A stretch of 64,000 bases of DNA from Nocardia sp. CDC159 (lineage in GTDB: Bacteria; Actinomycetota; Actinomycetes; Mycobacteriales; Mycobacteriaceae). Of the stretch, positions 17,313 to 25,994 are shown one piece after another (the stretch's first letter is position 1; each line of letters starts with the position of its first letter). The notes beneath the pieces were generated by a model that searched no databases, was not told where the DNA came from, and worked only from the letters and a program-made list of their open reading frames with translations. Made by a program: the position numbers and the translations under genes. Location: the NCBI RefSeq assembly GCF_023740735.1, contig NZ_JAMRXH010000009.1:283470-347469 (forward strand), in the 5' to 3' direction.

Positions 17313-17972
17313 GTGCCAATCACCGTGTTGATCGCCGATGATCAGGCGATGGTGCGTCAGGGTTTCGGGGCCCTGCTCGCCGCCCAGTCGGATATCAGCG
17401 TCGTCGGAGACGCGGCGAACGGGAAGATCGCCGTCGCCGAGGCCAAACGGCTGCGCCCGGATGTGGTGCTGATGGATGTGCGCATGCCGGAGATGAACGG
17501 CCTGGACGCCGCCCGGGCGATCCTGGCCGCCGGATTCGATCCGCCGGTGCGGGTGCTCATGCTCACCACCTTCGACATCGACGACTACGTCTACGAGGCG
17601 TTGAGCCTGGGGGCCAGCGGTTTCCTGCTCAAGGACGCGCCCGCCGACGAACTGGTGCGCGCGGTGCGGGTGGTCGCCGAGGGGCAGGCACTGCTGGCCC
17701 CGACCGTCACCCGGCGGCTCATCGCCGACGTCATGCGCCGCCGGACGCGTCCCAGAGCGACCCCGGCCCTGGACGCGTTGACCCCGCGCGAGCGCGAGGT
17801 GCTCGAGCTGATCGCCAAGGGCATGTCCAACACCGAGATCGCCGAGGCGCTGTTCGTCGCCGAGCAGACGGTGAAAACCCATGTCTCCAAGGTATTTTCG
17901 AAGCTGAACCTGCGTGATCGGGCGCAGGCGGTGGTGCTGGCCTACGAATCCGGGCTGGTCACCCCGGGATGA
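17313..17972 (+). CDS. NarL/LuxR-type response regulator (system 1)
   Basis: 219 residues. The receiver domain has the acidic pair DDQ, the phospho-acceptor Asp55 in VVLMDVRMPEMNG, Thr in LMLTTFDIDDYV and Lys in GFLLKDAPADEL. The C-terminal LuxR helix-turn-helix reads LTPREREVLELIAKGMSNTE, then VAEQTVKTHVSKVFSKLNLR. The GTG start at 17313 is 10 bp after uppP. The cognate kinase is two genes upstream. It probably binds the TACCGGGGTAGG motif upstream of the operon (inference). Confidence 0.95.
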   Translation: MPITVLIADDQAMVRQGFGALLAAQSDISVVGDAANGKIAVAEAKRLRPDVVLMDVRMPEMNGLDAARAILAAGFDPPVRVLMLTTFDIDDYVYEALSLGASGFLLKDAPADELVRAVRVVAEGQALLAPTVTRRLIADVMRRRTRPRATPALDALTPREREVLELIAKGMSNTEIAEALFVAEQTVKTHVSKVFSKLNLRDRAQAVVLAYESGLVTPG

Positions 17973-18027
17973 TCGGTCTGCTCCGGTAGGATCGCGGTCT
18001 CTGCCGTCGACGGAAGGGGAACGCAGG

Positions 18028-19197
18028 GTGTTGAGCACCGGTGACGTGTTCGCCGGCTTCACCATCGAGCGGCTGCTCGGCCAGGGTGGCATGGGCTCGG
18101 TGTACCTGGCGCGCCACCCGCGACTGCCCCGGCTCACGGCATTGAAGCTGCTGAACCGAGAGCTGTTCACCGACGCCGAGATTCGTGCCCGCTTCGATCG
18201 CGAGGCCGATCTGGCCGCCCAGCTCGACCATCCCAATATCGTGGCCGTCTACGACCGCGGCGTCGAGGACGAGCAGCTGTGGATCAGCATGCAGTACGTC
18301 GACGGCGTGGACGCGGCCACGGTGAACCCCTACAGCATGCCGCCCGAGCGCGCGGTGCAGATCATCGAGGGCGTCGCCGCCGCACTGGATTACGCGCACG
18401 GCAACGGCGTGCTGCACCGGGACGTGAAACCGGCCAATATCCTGCTGGCCCGCTCCGGCGCGGGCAAGGGGGAGCGGGTATTCCTGACCGACTTCGGAAT
18501 CGCCCGGTTGCGTGAGGATTCCACCCATCTGACCCAGGCCGGGATGTTCACCGCCACCCTGGCCTACGCCTCGCCGGAGCAGATGACCGGGGCGGTGCTG
18601 GATCAGCGCTCCGATCAGTACTCGCTGGCGTGCGCGCTGTATTGGATGCTGACCGGGACCGGCGCCTTCGATTCCGACAATCCCGACGAGGTCATTCGCG
18701 GCCATCTGCAGTTGCCGGTGCCCTCGGCCAGCGCGCGGCGGCCCGGCCTGTCCCCGGCCGTGGACGCGGTGATCGCGCGGGCGATGGCCAAGCGCCCGAT
18801 CGAACGCTTCGCCACCTGCGCGGATTTCGCCGCCGCGGCCAAGCGGGCGCTGACCGCTCCGGCTCCGCGGTTACCGGTCGCGCCGCCGGTGGTCGCCGGG
18901 TATTCGCCGGGCGCGCAGGCGTTTTCCCCGGCACCGCCGCCCCCGCTGGAGTCGACGGTGGCGATCGGCTCGCCCCCGGTGCCCAATCACCTCACTCCCC
19001 AGGCGTATTCGGCCGCGCCGATCCTGACATCGGCCCCACCACCACCCGGCTATGCGCCGGGCTATCCGCCCGCTCCCACCGCCGCGCTGTCGAACACACG
19101 CCGCTCCGGCCCGCCGCTCGGCTGGATCGTCGCCGCCGCGGTCGTCGTGGCCGTCGTGCTGGTTGTTGTCGTGATCGCGCTGGCCGCCACCGGCTGA
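18028..19197 (+). CDS. Eukaryotic-type Ser/Thr protein kinase with C-terminal membrane anchor
   Basis: About 389 residues. The kinase domain spans residues 8-270: the glycine loop LGQGGMGSVYLAR, ATP lysine Lys40 (LTALKLL), the catalytic loop VLHRDVKPANILL with Asp132, then the LTDFGIARL metal site and the APE-like SPEQM. A Pro/Ala-rich linker of about 90 residues follows. The protein ends in a single hydrophobic helix (WIVAAAVVVAVVLVVVVIAL) with almost nothing beyond it. It therefore lacks the extracellular sensor domain usual in PknB-type kinases. The GTG at 18028 follows GGAAGGGG. A TAGGAT box near 17987 may be its promoter. Confidence 0.93.
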   Translation: MLSTGDVFAGFTIERLLGQGGMGSVYLARHPRLPRLTALKLLNRELFTDAEIRARFDREADLAAQLDHPNIVAVYDRGVEDEQLWISMQYVDGVDAATVNPYSMPPERAVQIIEGVAAALDYAHGNGVLHRDVKPANILLARSGAGKGERVFLTDFGIARLREDSTHLTQAGMFTATLAYASPEQMTGAVLDQRSDQYSLACALYWMLTGTGAFDSDNPDEVIRGHLQLPVPSASARRPGLSPAVDAVIARAMAKRPIERFATCADFAAAAKRALTAPAPRLPVAPPVVAGYSPGAQAFSPAPPPPLESTVAIGSPPVPNHLTPQAYSAAPILTSAPPPPGYAPGYPPAPTAALSNTRRSGPPLGWIVAAAVVVAVVLVVVVIALAATG

Positions 19198-19304
19198 GGC
19201 CCGGGCATCGGCGCGCGCGTAATCCCGGTGTGGTGGTCCGTGTTCACCGCCCTTGCCCGGACCCGCTGCCGCCGTGGGCTACCGTGCCCGCCGTATCGCA
19301 TCCA

Positions 19305-19481
19305 TCACGGCGCGGCGCGTTCGTCGAGCACCATATGCCCGCCCTCCACCAGGATGTGGCGGGCCCGTCTTCGCACCCGGCAGTCGTCCACGGTGCAGCA
19401 CATATGGATCTGCATCGCCTCGTGGGCCTGTTCGGGCGTCAGCGGACCGGGGTCGAGAGTGCAGTCGAAGATGGACATCAT
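19305..19481 (-). CDS. Small conserved-looking Cys-rich hypothetical protein
   Basis: A 58-residue frame, MMSIFDCTLDPGPLTPEQAH and onward. It has the segment EAMQIHMCCTVDDCRVRRRARHILVEGGHMV, with three cysteines and a His/Arg-rich centre. Composition and start (two ATGs at 19481 and 19478) look like a genuine short actinobacterial protein. Metal binding by the Cys cluster is possible but unproven. It lies alone between the kinase gene and pfkA, on the same strand as pfkA. The frame is open upstream to 19526. Function unknown. Confidence 0.55.
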   Translation of the reverse strand: MMSIFDCTLDPGPLTPEQAHEAMQIHMCCTVDDCRVRRRARHILVEGGHMVLDERAAP

Positions 19482-19639
19482 CGTGACAACCAGCGTTCTT
19501 CGCGAGCCATGACGTGCAAGAACCAACGTTGAAAAGCGTATCGAGATCCCGGCGAAGAACGTGCCGGGATCAGGAGAATCTCCGACTACGCCGGGATTGC
19601 GAAATGGTGCTCATGCGTGTCGGCTCGGCGCGGCGCGCC

Positions 19640-20671
19640 TCACCCGAAGAAGGCCGCCGCCTCGCCGTAGCGATCCGAGGGCACCAGCTTGAGCTGTTTG
19701 GTCGCCTCCGACAGCGGCACGAGATCGATCTCGGTACCGTGCAGCGCGACCATCTGCCCGAATTGCCCGTCGTGCACCGCCTCCGCCGCGTGGACGCCGA
19801 ATCGCGTGGCCAGCACCCGGTCGTAGGCGGTGGGCTTGCCGCCGCGCTGCACATGACCGAGCACCGTGGTGCGCACCTCCTTGCCGATGCGCCGCTCGAT
19901 CTCCACCCCGAGCTGGTGGGCGACACCGGTGAACCGCTCGTGCCCGTATTCGTCGACACCGCCCTCGCGCAGCGTGAACGAACCCGGCGCGGGCTTGGCG
20001 CCCTCGGCCACCACGCAGATGAAATGCGAATCACCGCGCTGGAAGCGCCGTTTGATCATGGTGCACACCTCGTCCACGTCGAACGGCTCCTCCGGAACCA
20101 GCGTGAGATGCGCGCCCGAGGCGATGCCGCAGTTGATCGCGATCCACCCGGCGTGGCGGCCCATGACCTCCACCAGCATTACCCGCTGATGCGATTCGGC
20201 GGTGGTGTGCAGCCGATCGATGGCGTCGGTGGCGATGCTGACCGCGGTGTCGTGGCCGAATGTGGTGTCGGTGAGGTCGATGTCGTTATCGATGGTCTTG
20301 GGCACGCCGACCACCGGGACGCCCTCGTCGGCCAGCCAGCTCGCCGCCGTGAGGGTGCCCTCGCCGCCGATCGGGATGAGCGCATCGATGCCGTTGTCGT
20401 CCAGGGTCTGCTTGATCCGGCCGAGCCCGGCGCGCAGCACCTCCGGATTGGTGCGCGCGGTGCCGAGCATGGTGCCGCCCTTGGTGAGCAGCCGGTCCGT
20501 GCGATCGTCGTTGTGGATGTGGATCTTGCGATCCTCGAGTAGGCCGCGCCAGCCGTCCTGAAAACCCACGATCGCGTCGCCGTAGCGGCCGTTCGCGGTG
20601 CGAACGACCGCCCGGATGACCGCGTTCAAGCCTGGGCAGTCCCCGCCTCCGGTCAAGACTCCGATGCGCAT
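19640..20671 (-). CDS. pfkA: 6-phosphofructokinase
   Basis: 343 residues, the size I recall for M. tuberculosis PfkA. It phosphorylates fructose-6-phosphate at the committed step of glycolysis. The ATP/PPi site begins MRIGVLTGGGDCPGLNAVIR; GGEGTLTAA follows; PKTIDNDIDLTDTTFGHDTA carries the catalytic TIDND; MGRHAGWIA binds sugar phosphate. The G-G-E-G (not G-G-D-G) signature and Asp-rich centre fit the actinobacterial group III type, where the phosphoryl donor (ATP or PPi) cannot be settled by eye. The start ATG at 20671 begins the conserved motif. Monocistronic; it lies on the opposite strand to gatCA and gatB. Confidence 0.97.
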   Translation of the reverse strand: MRIGVLTGGGDCPGLNAVIRAVVRTANGRYGDAIVGFQDGWRGLLEDRKIHIHNDDRTDRLLTKGGTMLGTARTNPEVLRAGLGRIKQTLDDNGIDALIPIGGEGTLTAASWLADEGVPVVGVPKTIDNDIDLTDTTFGHDTAVSIATDAIDRLHTTAESHQRVMLVEVMGRHAGWIAINCGIASGAHLTLVPEEPFDVDEVCTMIKRRFQRGDSHFICVVAEGAKPAPGSFTLREGGVDEYGHERFTGVAHQLGVEIERRIGKEVRTTVLGHVQRGGKPTAYDRVLATRFGVHAAEAVHDGQFGQMVALHGTEIDLVPLSEATKQLKLVPSDRYGEAAAFFG

Positions 20672-20744
20672 ACCGGCTATCTTGCCGGGCGCGGGCCGAG
20701 AACGCAGCCCCGCCCCCATGTGAACCTTCGGTAACCGGGCGCGA

Positions 20745-21644
20745 TCAGCGGCAGTGCCCGGTCGGCAGCTCACCGAGATGCTCGTCCACCAGCGCCGCCA
20801 ATTTGTCGAGGATCTGGGTGCCCTCGGCGAAGGCGCCCGAACTGGCCTGTGCCGCAAGCGCGATCGCCACCTGCCCGTTCGGGGCCTTCACCACGCCGAA
20901 CTGGCGGACCAGATAGTTGCCGTCGGCATCGGGGCCCCAGCCGCCCTTGAATTCGGCATTGTCCAGCCGCCCCAGCCCCCACTGCTGCCCCCACACCACC
21001 CGGCTCATCAGCTCGGTGACGGAATCGGCCTCGGGCAGACAGGGCAGTCGCGAGGCGAATCGCACCTGATCCGACAGCGACCAGTCGGCCTGACCGAACG
21101 ACGAGTAGTCCGGCCGGACGCGGCTGGCGGGAACCTTGGTGGCGCCGTCACCGCCCTCGCGCAGCACGCTCTCGACGGCGTGGGCGGCGACATCGGGGGT
21201 GCCCAGCGCCTGCCAGAGCACCTCGGCGGCGTAGTTGTCGGATTCGGTGATGGCCGCGGACATCTGATAGGTGCTGGTATTTCCGTTGGCGCGCAGCACG
21301 GCCAGGGTCAGCGGCACCTTCATCGTGGACCAGGCCGGACCGCCGGTCCAGTCGCCCATCTCCGAGATCTGATCACCGCCGACCGCGGCGATCGCCAGGC
21401 CGACCCGGCCGCCGAGGGCAGGTCGCAGTTCGGCGAAATCGGCGGCCAGGGAACCGGGCAGCGCGACGACCGCACCGGTGGCCAGGGTGGACGGGCGGGT
21501 GGTCGTCTCGATCGGGCCGCTGTCGGAGGCCGAGGAACAGGCCGTGGTCCCGGCCGCCAACGCGACGCCACACAGCGCGGCTGCGGCTCGCGCGCGAAAG
21601 TTCCCGGCCCACCGGCCCTTCGGCCGTCTTCGCGGTGTATCCAC
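20745..21644 (-). CDS. Exported serine hydrolase of class-A beta-lactamase fold (copy 1)
   Basis: About 299 residues from a GTG at 21644, which has GGAGG just ahead. A hydrophobic N-terminus ends in LAAGTTAC, a weak lipobox (Cys36). The three landmarks of penicillin-interacting serine enzymes are present: S-x-x-K as Ser106-Lys109 in WSTMKVPL, SDN as Ser135-Asn137 in TESDNYAAE, and KGG in FKGGWGPD. The class-A general-base Glu in ExxLN is not evident. It may therefore be a beta-lactamase-like peptidase or a penicillin-binding lipoprotein rather than a drug-hydrolysing enzyme. It is a tandem paralogue of the next gene, 128 bp apart. Confidence 0.82.
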   Translation of the reverse strand: MDTPRRRPKGRWAGNFRARAAAALCGVALAAGTTACSSASDSGPIETTTRPSTLATGAVVALPGSLAADFAELRPALGGRVGLAIAAVGGDQISEMGDWTGGPAWSTMKVPLTLAVLRANGNTSTYQMSAAITESDNYAAEVLWQALGTPDVAAHAVESVLREGGDGATKVPASRVRPDYSSFGQADWSLSDQVRFASRLPCLPEADSVTELMSRVVWGQQWGLGRLDNAEFKGGWGPDADGNYLVRQFGVVKAPNGQVAIALAAQASSGAFAEGTQILDKLAALVDEHLGELPTGHCR

Positions 21645-21772
21645 CCGCTCACCTCCAACATTCAGGGGCCGGCGCGTATCCGCGCCACCCACTAGTCGAG
21701 GCATTCTTCGCGGTGACCGGCGTCGGGTCAAATACCGTGACCGAAGGTGTCACATATGCGACGAAATCGGTG

Positions 21773-22684
21773 TCAGCGCTTGCACAATCCGCCGCCCAGC
21801 TCGTGGACGTGTCTGGCCAGCAGCGCGGCCAATTTGTCCAGCATGGCCGTGGCGTCCTCGAAGGCGCCCGAATCCGGTTGTGCGGCAACGGCCACCGCGA
21901 GCTGTCCGGACCAGGTTGGCACGAGGCCGAATTGGCGCACCAGATAGGCGCCGGTCTCGTCGTCGGGCCCCCAGCCGCCCTTGAACTGCGCGCCGACGAA
22001 CGCGCCCAAACCCCAACTCTGGCTGGGGGTTATCTGGCTCATCAGCTTGATCACCCGCCCGGAATAGCGCAGGCAGGGCAGCCGCGAGGCGAAGCGGACC
22101 TGGTTGAGCAGCGTCCACTGGGTCGCGCCGAAGGCCAGCGGATCGTCGACCGATTCCCGGGCCTGCGGGTTGTGTCGATCGGCGATATCGGTTGTGGTGT
22201 CGCCGCTTTCACGCAGTACGCCCTCCACGGCGCGCGCCGCCTTTTCGCCGCCGCCGAGGGCGTCCCACAATTCCTGTGCAGCATCGTTGTCCGAGGAGGT
22301 GATCGCGGCCGAGGCGGTCGCGGCCATGCCGACCGGATCGCGGCGCAGCGCCGCCAGCGCCAACGGCACCTTGATGGTGGACCAGGCGATGCCGGTGCTC
22401 CAGTTGCCCAGGGTGAGAGCGCGATCGGCGCCGACCGGCATGACCGCGAGCCCCACGCTGCCGTGCAGGTCGTTCTGCAGCTGCGCGAAATCGGCGGCCA
22501 GCGAGGCCGAGGCGGACAGGGTGCCCGCGGCCGGTTTGAGCGTCGTCAGCGGGGGCTGGACCGCGGCCCGATCCGGTGTCGGCACTCCGGCGTGGGCCGT
22601 ACATCCCGCCGCGGCGAGCAGCGCCACCAGCAGCAACGATCGTCGAAAAGCCCTGCGTCGAACCGGTCTCACGTCAATAGACAT
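21773..22684 (-). CDS. Lipoprotein serine hydrolase of class-A beta-lactamase fold (copy 2)
   Basis: 303 residues. A clear lipoprotein signal (SLLLVALLAAAGC, acylated Cys28) means it is anchored outside the membrane. S-x-x-K is Ser102-Lys105 in WSTIKVPLAL, SDN is Ser131-Asn133 in TSSDNDAAQE, and KGG is in FKGGWGPDDETGAYLVRQFG. It shares most of its length with the downstream copy, which indicates a local duplication. The ATG at 22684 overlaps the stop of the Ser/Thr kinase gene by 11 bp. Kinase and lipoprotein are thus translationally coupled and may share an envelope function (inference). Confidence 0.86.
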   Translation of the reverse strand: MSIDVRPVRRRAFRRSLLLVALLAAAGCTAHAGVPTPDRAAVQPPLTTLKPAAGTLSASASLAADFAQLQNDLHGSVGLAVMPVGADRALTLGNWSTGIAWSTIKVPLALAALRRDPVGMAATASAAITSSDNDAAQELWDALGGGEKAARAVEGVLRESGDTTTDIADRHNPQARESVDDPLAFGATQWTLLNQVRFASRLPCLRYSGRVIKLMSQITPSQSWGLGAFVGAQFKGGWGPDDETGAYLVRQFGLVPTWSGQLAVAVAAQPDSGAFEDATAMLDKLAALLARHVHELGGGLCKR

Positions 22685-25238
22685 ACACCACCGCGTTGTC
22701 GCCGCCCGTGCAGGTGACCAGTTGTCCGGCGGCGGTACAGCTCATGGTGTACGAGCGGCCGGTCGCGGGGCTGGTCGCCACCACCGAGGTGGGGCCGGTC
22801 GCGCCCGCGGCCTGGGTGTTCGAGGACTGCGGCTCCACCGCCTTGGCGTAGGCCTTGCGGACCTCCTCGGCGAAGCCGCAGGTCGTGACCGTGGAGCCGG
22901 TGGCGGACTTGGCGAATCGTCCCGTCGTCGTAGTGGCGGGCGGGCAGGCGGTGGCACCCACCGGCGGGGTGGCGGCCCCGGTCGTCGTCGGCGGGGCGGT
23001 CGTGGTGGGGTTCGGCGCGGCGGTGGTGGCGGTGGTGCGGCCCGGGGTCACCGTCGGGGCGGCCGGTCCGGTCGCGACCGCGGGGCGGTTGTCGTCGGGT
23101 TTGTTCATCACATGCCAGCCGACCGCGCCGGCGATCGCCGCCAGCACGACACCGCAGACGCCCAGCACGATCGGCACCGCGATGGACCGCCTGCGCTCCT
23201 GGCGGCGCGGCTCGGCCGGATCGTAGTCGTAGTCATAGTCGTCGTACCCGCCGTCGTCGGGTCCGGCGTACTCACCGCGGGGCGGAAAGTCGTGTCGCGG
23301 CGGCAGTTCCCACGGTGCGGGCGGGCGTGCCTGCGCCTGCGGCGGGAGCGGGACGAACTGGAATTCCTCGGGCCGCACCAGGGTCGGATCGGCCGGGTGG
23401 ATCACCGGCAGATCGCCGGTGCCGTCCTGGTCCGCCTCGGGATCGGTCGGCGGAATGATCCGCAGGGTCCCGGTGGTCTCGTAGGTCCGCGTAACCGCCT
23501 CCGGCGCCGCCGCATCCGCCCCGGGCAGATCCTCGCGGTTCAGGAAGGTGGTGGCCGAATCCGCCGTCGACGGCTGCCCCGTCCCGGCCCCGGTCCGCAT
23601 GACCATCGTCGGCGACCCACCCGGCGGCGCGGCCGCCTCCGGCGCGGGCGGTTCCCGCCGCTGCGCGACCGTCGGCTCCTCCGACTCGTCGATCGGATAC
23701 CCCTGCGCGGCCGGAGCTCGGCCCGTGCCGTCGGGGGCCTGCGCCGGCGGCACGCTGGCGGGATAGACCCGAGTGGTATCCGAGGGCCCCGCGGGATCGC
23801 GCGGGCGCATCTGCGCCGGAATGGTCGGCCCCTCCGGCCCGAACGGCTGGAAGGTGGTGGGCTCGGACGGAATACGCCCCGGGCCGGGACCGGCCGGGAG
23901 GTAGGCGGTGGCCGTCGCATCGGTCTCGCCCGGCCTCGGGCCGGGCGGTTCCGCCGCCGATCGAGACATACCGTCGGGCACCGGGCCCGGCCGGGCGTGA
24001 ACGCCCGCCTGCGAGGGGTTGTCCGCGGGGAAGACGTGGCCCGGGCGGGCAGGGGCATCGGCGCGTGCGGAGTTGTCGGTCGGGAGCACGTGGCCCGGTC
24101 GGGCGGGAGCGTCCGCGCGTGCGGGGTTGTCCGCGGGGAACGCGTGGCCCGGGTGGGCGGGCTCATCCGGTCGGGGCGGTTGGCCCGGGCCGGGCTCCGC
24201 GCCGGTTTCCGGCCGGGCTCCCGGGCCGGAGACCGGAGGCGTCTTCGGTGGGGTGCCGAGCAGGGAGCGGACCGGTCGGGCCGCGGCGGGTGCGCCCGGG
24301 ATGCCGGGAGCGGCCTGCAGCGGCTCGCCGAACATGAACAGCTTGTCGGGAGCGGGCGGTGCGTCGGGGGTGGGCGGGGTGGGAGGCACCGCGATGCCCA
24401 GGGCCGCGGCGGCCGCATCGGCGAACTCGCTCGCGGTCGCGAAGCGGTCGGCGGGGGATTTGGCCATGGCGTGGGCGATGACGGCGTCGAGGGCCTCGGG
24501 AACGTCGGAGCGCCGCAGGCTCGGCCGCGGCGGCGGCTCGGACAGATGTGAGCGGATCAGCACGCTCACGCTCTGCGCCGGGAAGGGCGTTGCTCCGGTG
24601 AGGCATTCGTGCAGGACACAGGCCAGCGAGTAGATGTCGGCGCGGCCGCTGACCGGCCCGTCGTCGAACCGCTCGGGCGCCATGTAGATGTAGGAGCCGA
24701 TGGCCGTGCCCGCCAGGGTGATCGCGGTATCGCCCTCGCTGCGAGCGAGGCCGAAGTCGGCGAGATAGGCGAAATCCGCGGCGGTGACGAGGATGTTCGC
24801 GGGCTTCACATCGCGATGGACGAGTCCGGCGGCATGCGCGACGTCCAGCGCCGAGGCCACCTGCGACACGATCGACACGGCGCGCTCGGGGGCCATCGGT
24901 CCCTCCTCGCGCAGTAGCGCCCGCAGGTTCTGCCCGCGCACCAGCTGCATGTCGAGGTAGAGCACGCCGTCGATCTCGCCCGCCTCGTGCACCGAGACCA
25001 GGTGTGGATCGGACAGGCCGGCGGCCGCCCGCGCCTCCCGGCGGAACCGCTCCCGATAGTTCGGATCCGGCGTTGATTGCTCGGGCAGCAACTTCAGCGC
25101 GACCAGCCGATCACGCCGGCTGTCGTAGGCCTCGTAGACCTCGCCCATGCCGCCCCGACCGAGCAGCGAGCGCAACTCGTAGGGGCCGAACCTGCTCCCG
25201 ACCCGGGACCTCGGTGCGTCCACCGGTGAAACCTCCAC
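22674..25238 (-). CDS. Large transmembrane Ser/Thr protein kinase with Pro-rich linker
   Basis: 854 residues. The kinase domain is at about 18-280 (LLGRGGMGEVYEAYD; Lys49 in VALKLL; HRDVKPANIL with Asp143; LADFGLARSEG; YMAPERF). A Pro/Ala-rich cytoplasmic linker of about 380 residues contains three imperfect 17-residue repeats of the form PARPGHVFPADNPSRADA-like sequence (DNA near 24000-24160). An acidic tyrosine cluster DDYDYDYDP precedes a single membrane helix (SIAVPIVLGVCGVVLAAIAG). Outside lies a Thr-rich stalk and a small Cys-containing domain. It has the PknB/PknH-type topology, so it likely senses an envelope signal. The coupled beta-lactamase-like lipoproteins downstream strengthen that guess. 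Confidence 0.92.
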   Translation of the reverse strand: MEVSPVDAPRSRVGSRFGPYELRSLLGRGGMGEVYEAYDSRRDRLVALKLLPEQSTPDPNYRERFRREARAAAGLSDPHLVSVHEAGEIDGVLYLDMQLVRGQNLRALLREEGPMAPERAVSIVSQVASALDVAHAAGLVHRDVKPANILVTAADFAYLADFGLARSEGDTAITLAGTAIGSYIYMAPERFDDGPVSGRADIYSLACVLHECLTGATPFPAQSVSVLIRSHLSEPPPRPSLRRSDVPEALDAVIAHAMAKSPADRFATASEFADAAAAALGIAVPPTPPTPDAPPAPDKLFMFGEPLQAAPGIPGAPAAARPVRSLLGTPPKTPPVSGPGARPETGAEPGPGQPPRPDEPAHPGHAFPADNPARADAPARPGHVLPTDNSARADAPARPGHVFPADNPSQAGVHARPGPVPDGMSRSAAEPPGPRPGETDATATAYLPAGPGPGRIPSEPTTFQPFGPEGPTIPAQMRPRDPAGPSDTTRVYPASVPPAQAPDGTGRAPAAQGYPIDESEEPTVAQRREPPAPEAAAPPGGSPTMVMRTGAGTGQPSTADSATTFLNREDLPGADAAAPEAVTRTYETTGTLRIIPPTDPEADQDGTGDLPVIHPADPTLVRPEEFQFVPLPPQAQARPPAPWELPPRHDFPPRGEYAGPDDGGYDDYDYDYDPAEPRRQERRRSIAVPIVLGVCGVVLAAIAGAVGWHVMNKPDDNRPAVATGPAAPTVTPGRTTATTAAPNPTTTAPPTTTGAATPPVGATACPPATTTTGRFAKSATGSTVTTCGFAEEVRKAYAKAVEPQSSNTQAAGATGPTSVVATSPATGRSYTMSCTAAGQLVTCTGGDNAVVYVY

Positions 25239-25295
25239 ATCCCTGGGCAGGGTGCGAAACCCGTGCCCGGTGTCGCACCGGGGTTGCCTGCCCCT

Positions 25296-25994
25296 CTAGG
25301 GTGCCGATTCTCCGGGTGCGACCACGCCGTGGTCAAACGCGAAGACGATCGCCGCGGCCCGATCGCGCAGCCCGAGCTTGCCGAAAATGTGTCCTACGTG
25401 GCTCTTTACCGTCACTTCCGAGATTCCGAGTTCCGCGGCGATTTCTCCGTTGACGCGCCCGCGACCGATCAGCTTCAGCACCTCGAACTCGCGCGCGGTC
25501 AATTCGTCCAGCCGCGATCGGGCATTGGCCGAAGCCGGTCGGACCGACCGATAGGCCGACAGCACCCGGCCGGTTACCGAGGGGTCGAGCCACGAACCAC
25601 CGGTGGCGACGGTGCGGACGGCGCGGATGAGATCCTCGGCGGGCGAATCCTTCAGGATGAACCCCGCCGCCCCCGCGCGCAGCGCCCCGGACAGCAGCTG
25701 ATCGTCGTCGAAGGTGGTGAGCACCAGCACCGGCGGCGCGTCCTCGCGAGCGCGCAGCGCCCGGGTGGCGTCGATCCCGCCGATCCGCTTCATCCGCAGA
25801 TCCATCAGCACCACATCCGGCCGCTGGGCGGCGATCGCGGCGGGCACCTCGTCGCCGTCCGCGCATTCGCTCACCACGAATCCATCCCGGCGGCGCAGGA
25901 TCCGGCGCAGGCCGCCGCGCACCAGCTCCTGATCGTCGACGACCAGTACGGCGACGGTGTCCTCCTCGGTGGCCTGGGTCGATGACGGGATCAC
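25296..25994 (-). CDS. NarL/LuxR-type response regulator (system 2)
   Basis: About 232 residues from a GTG at 25994 that overlaps the kinase stop (GTGA). The receiver has the VDDQ acidic pair, phospho-acceptor Asp65 in VVLMDLRMKRIGG, Thr in LVLTTFDDDQL and Lys in GFILKDSPAEDL. The DNA-binding domain reads LTAREFEVLKLIGRGRVNGE, then SEVTVKSHVGHIFGKLGLRD. It is the partner of the histidine kinase just upstream. Likely targets include the divergent ABC operon at 27497, because the shared motif CCTACCCCGGTAGG lies between them. Confidence 0.94.
   Translation of the reverse strand: MIPSSTQATEEDTVAVLVVDDQELVRGGLRRILRRRDGFVVSECADGDEVPAAIAAQRPDVVLMDLRMKRIGGIDATRALRAREDAPPVLVLTTFDDDQLLSGALRAGAAGFILKDSPAEDLIRAVRTVATGGSWLDPSVTGRVLSAYRSVRPASANARSRLDELTAREFEVLKLIGRGRVNGEIAAELGISEVTVKSHVGHIFGKLGLRDRAAAIVFAFDHGVVAPGESAP

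Noticed and set aside
15843..18236. 797-codon minus-strand frame across the kinase, uppP and regulator
   Set aside because: The three plus-strand genes have clear domains; this frame has none.
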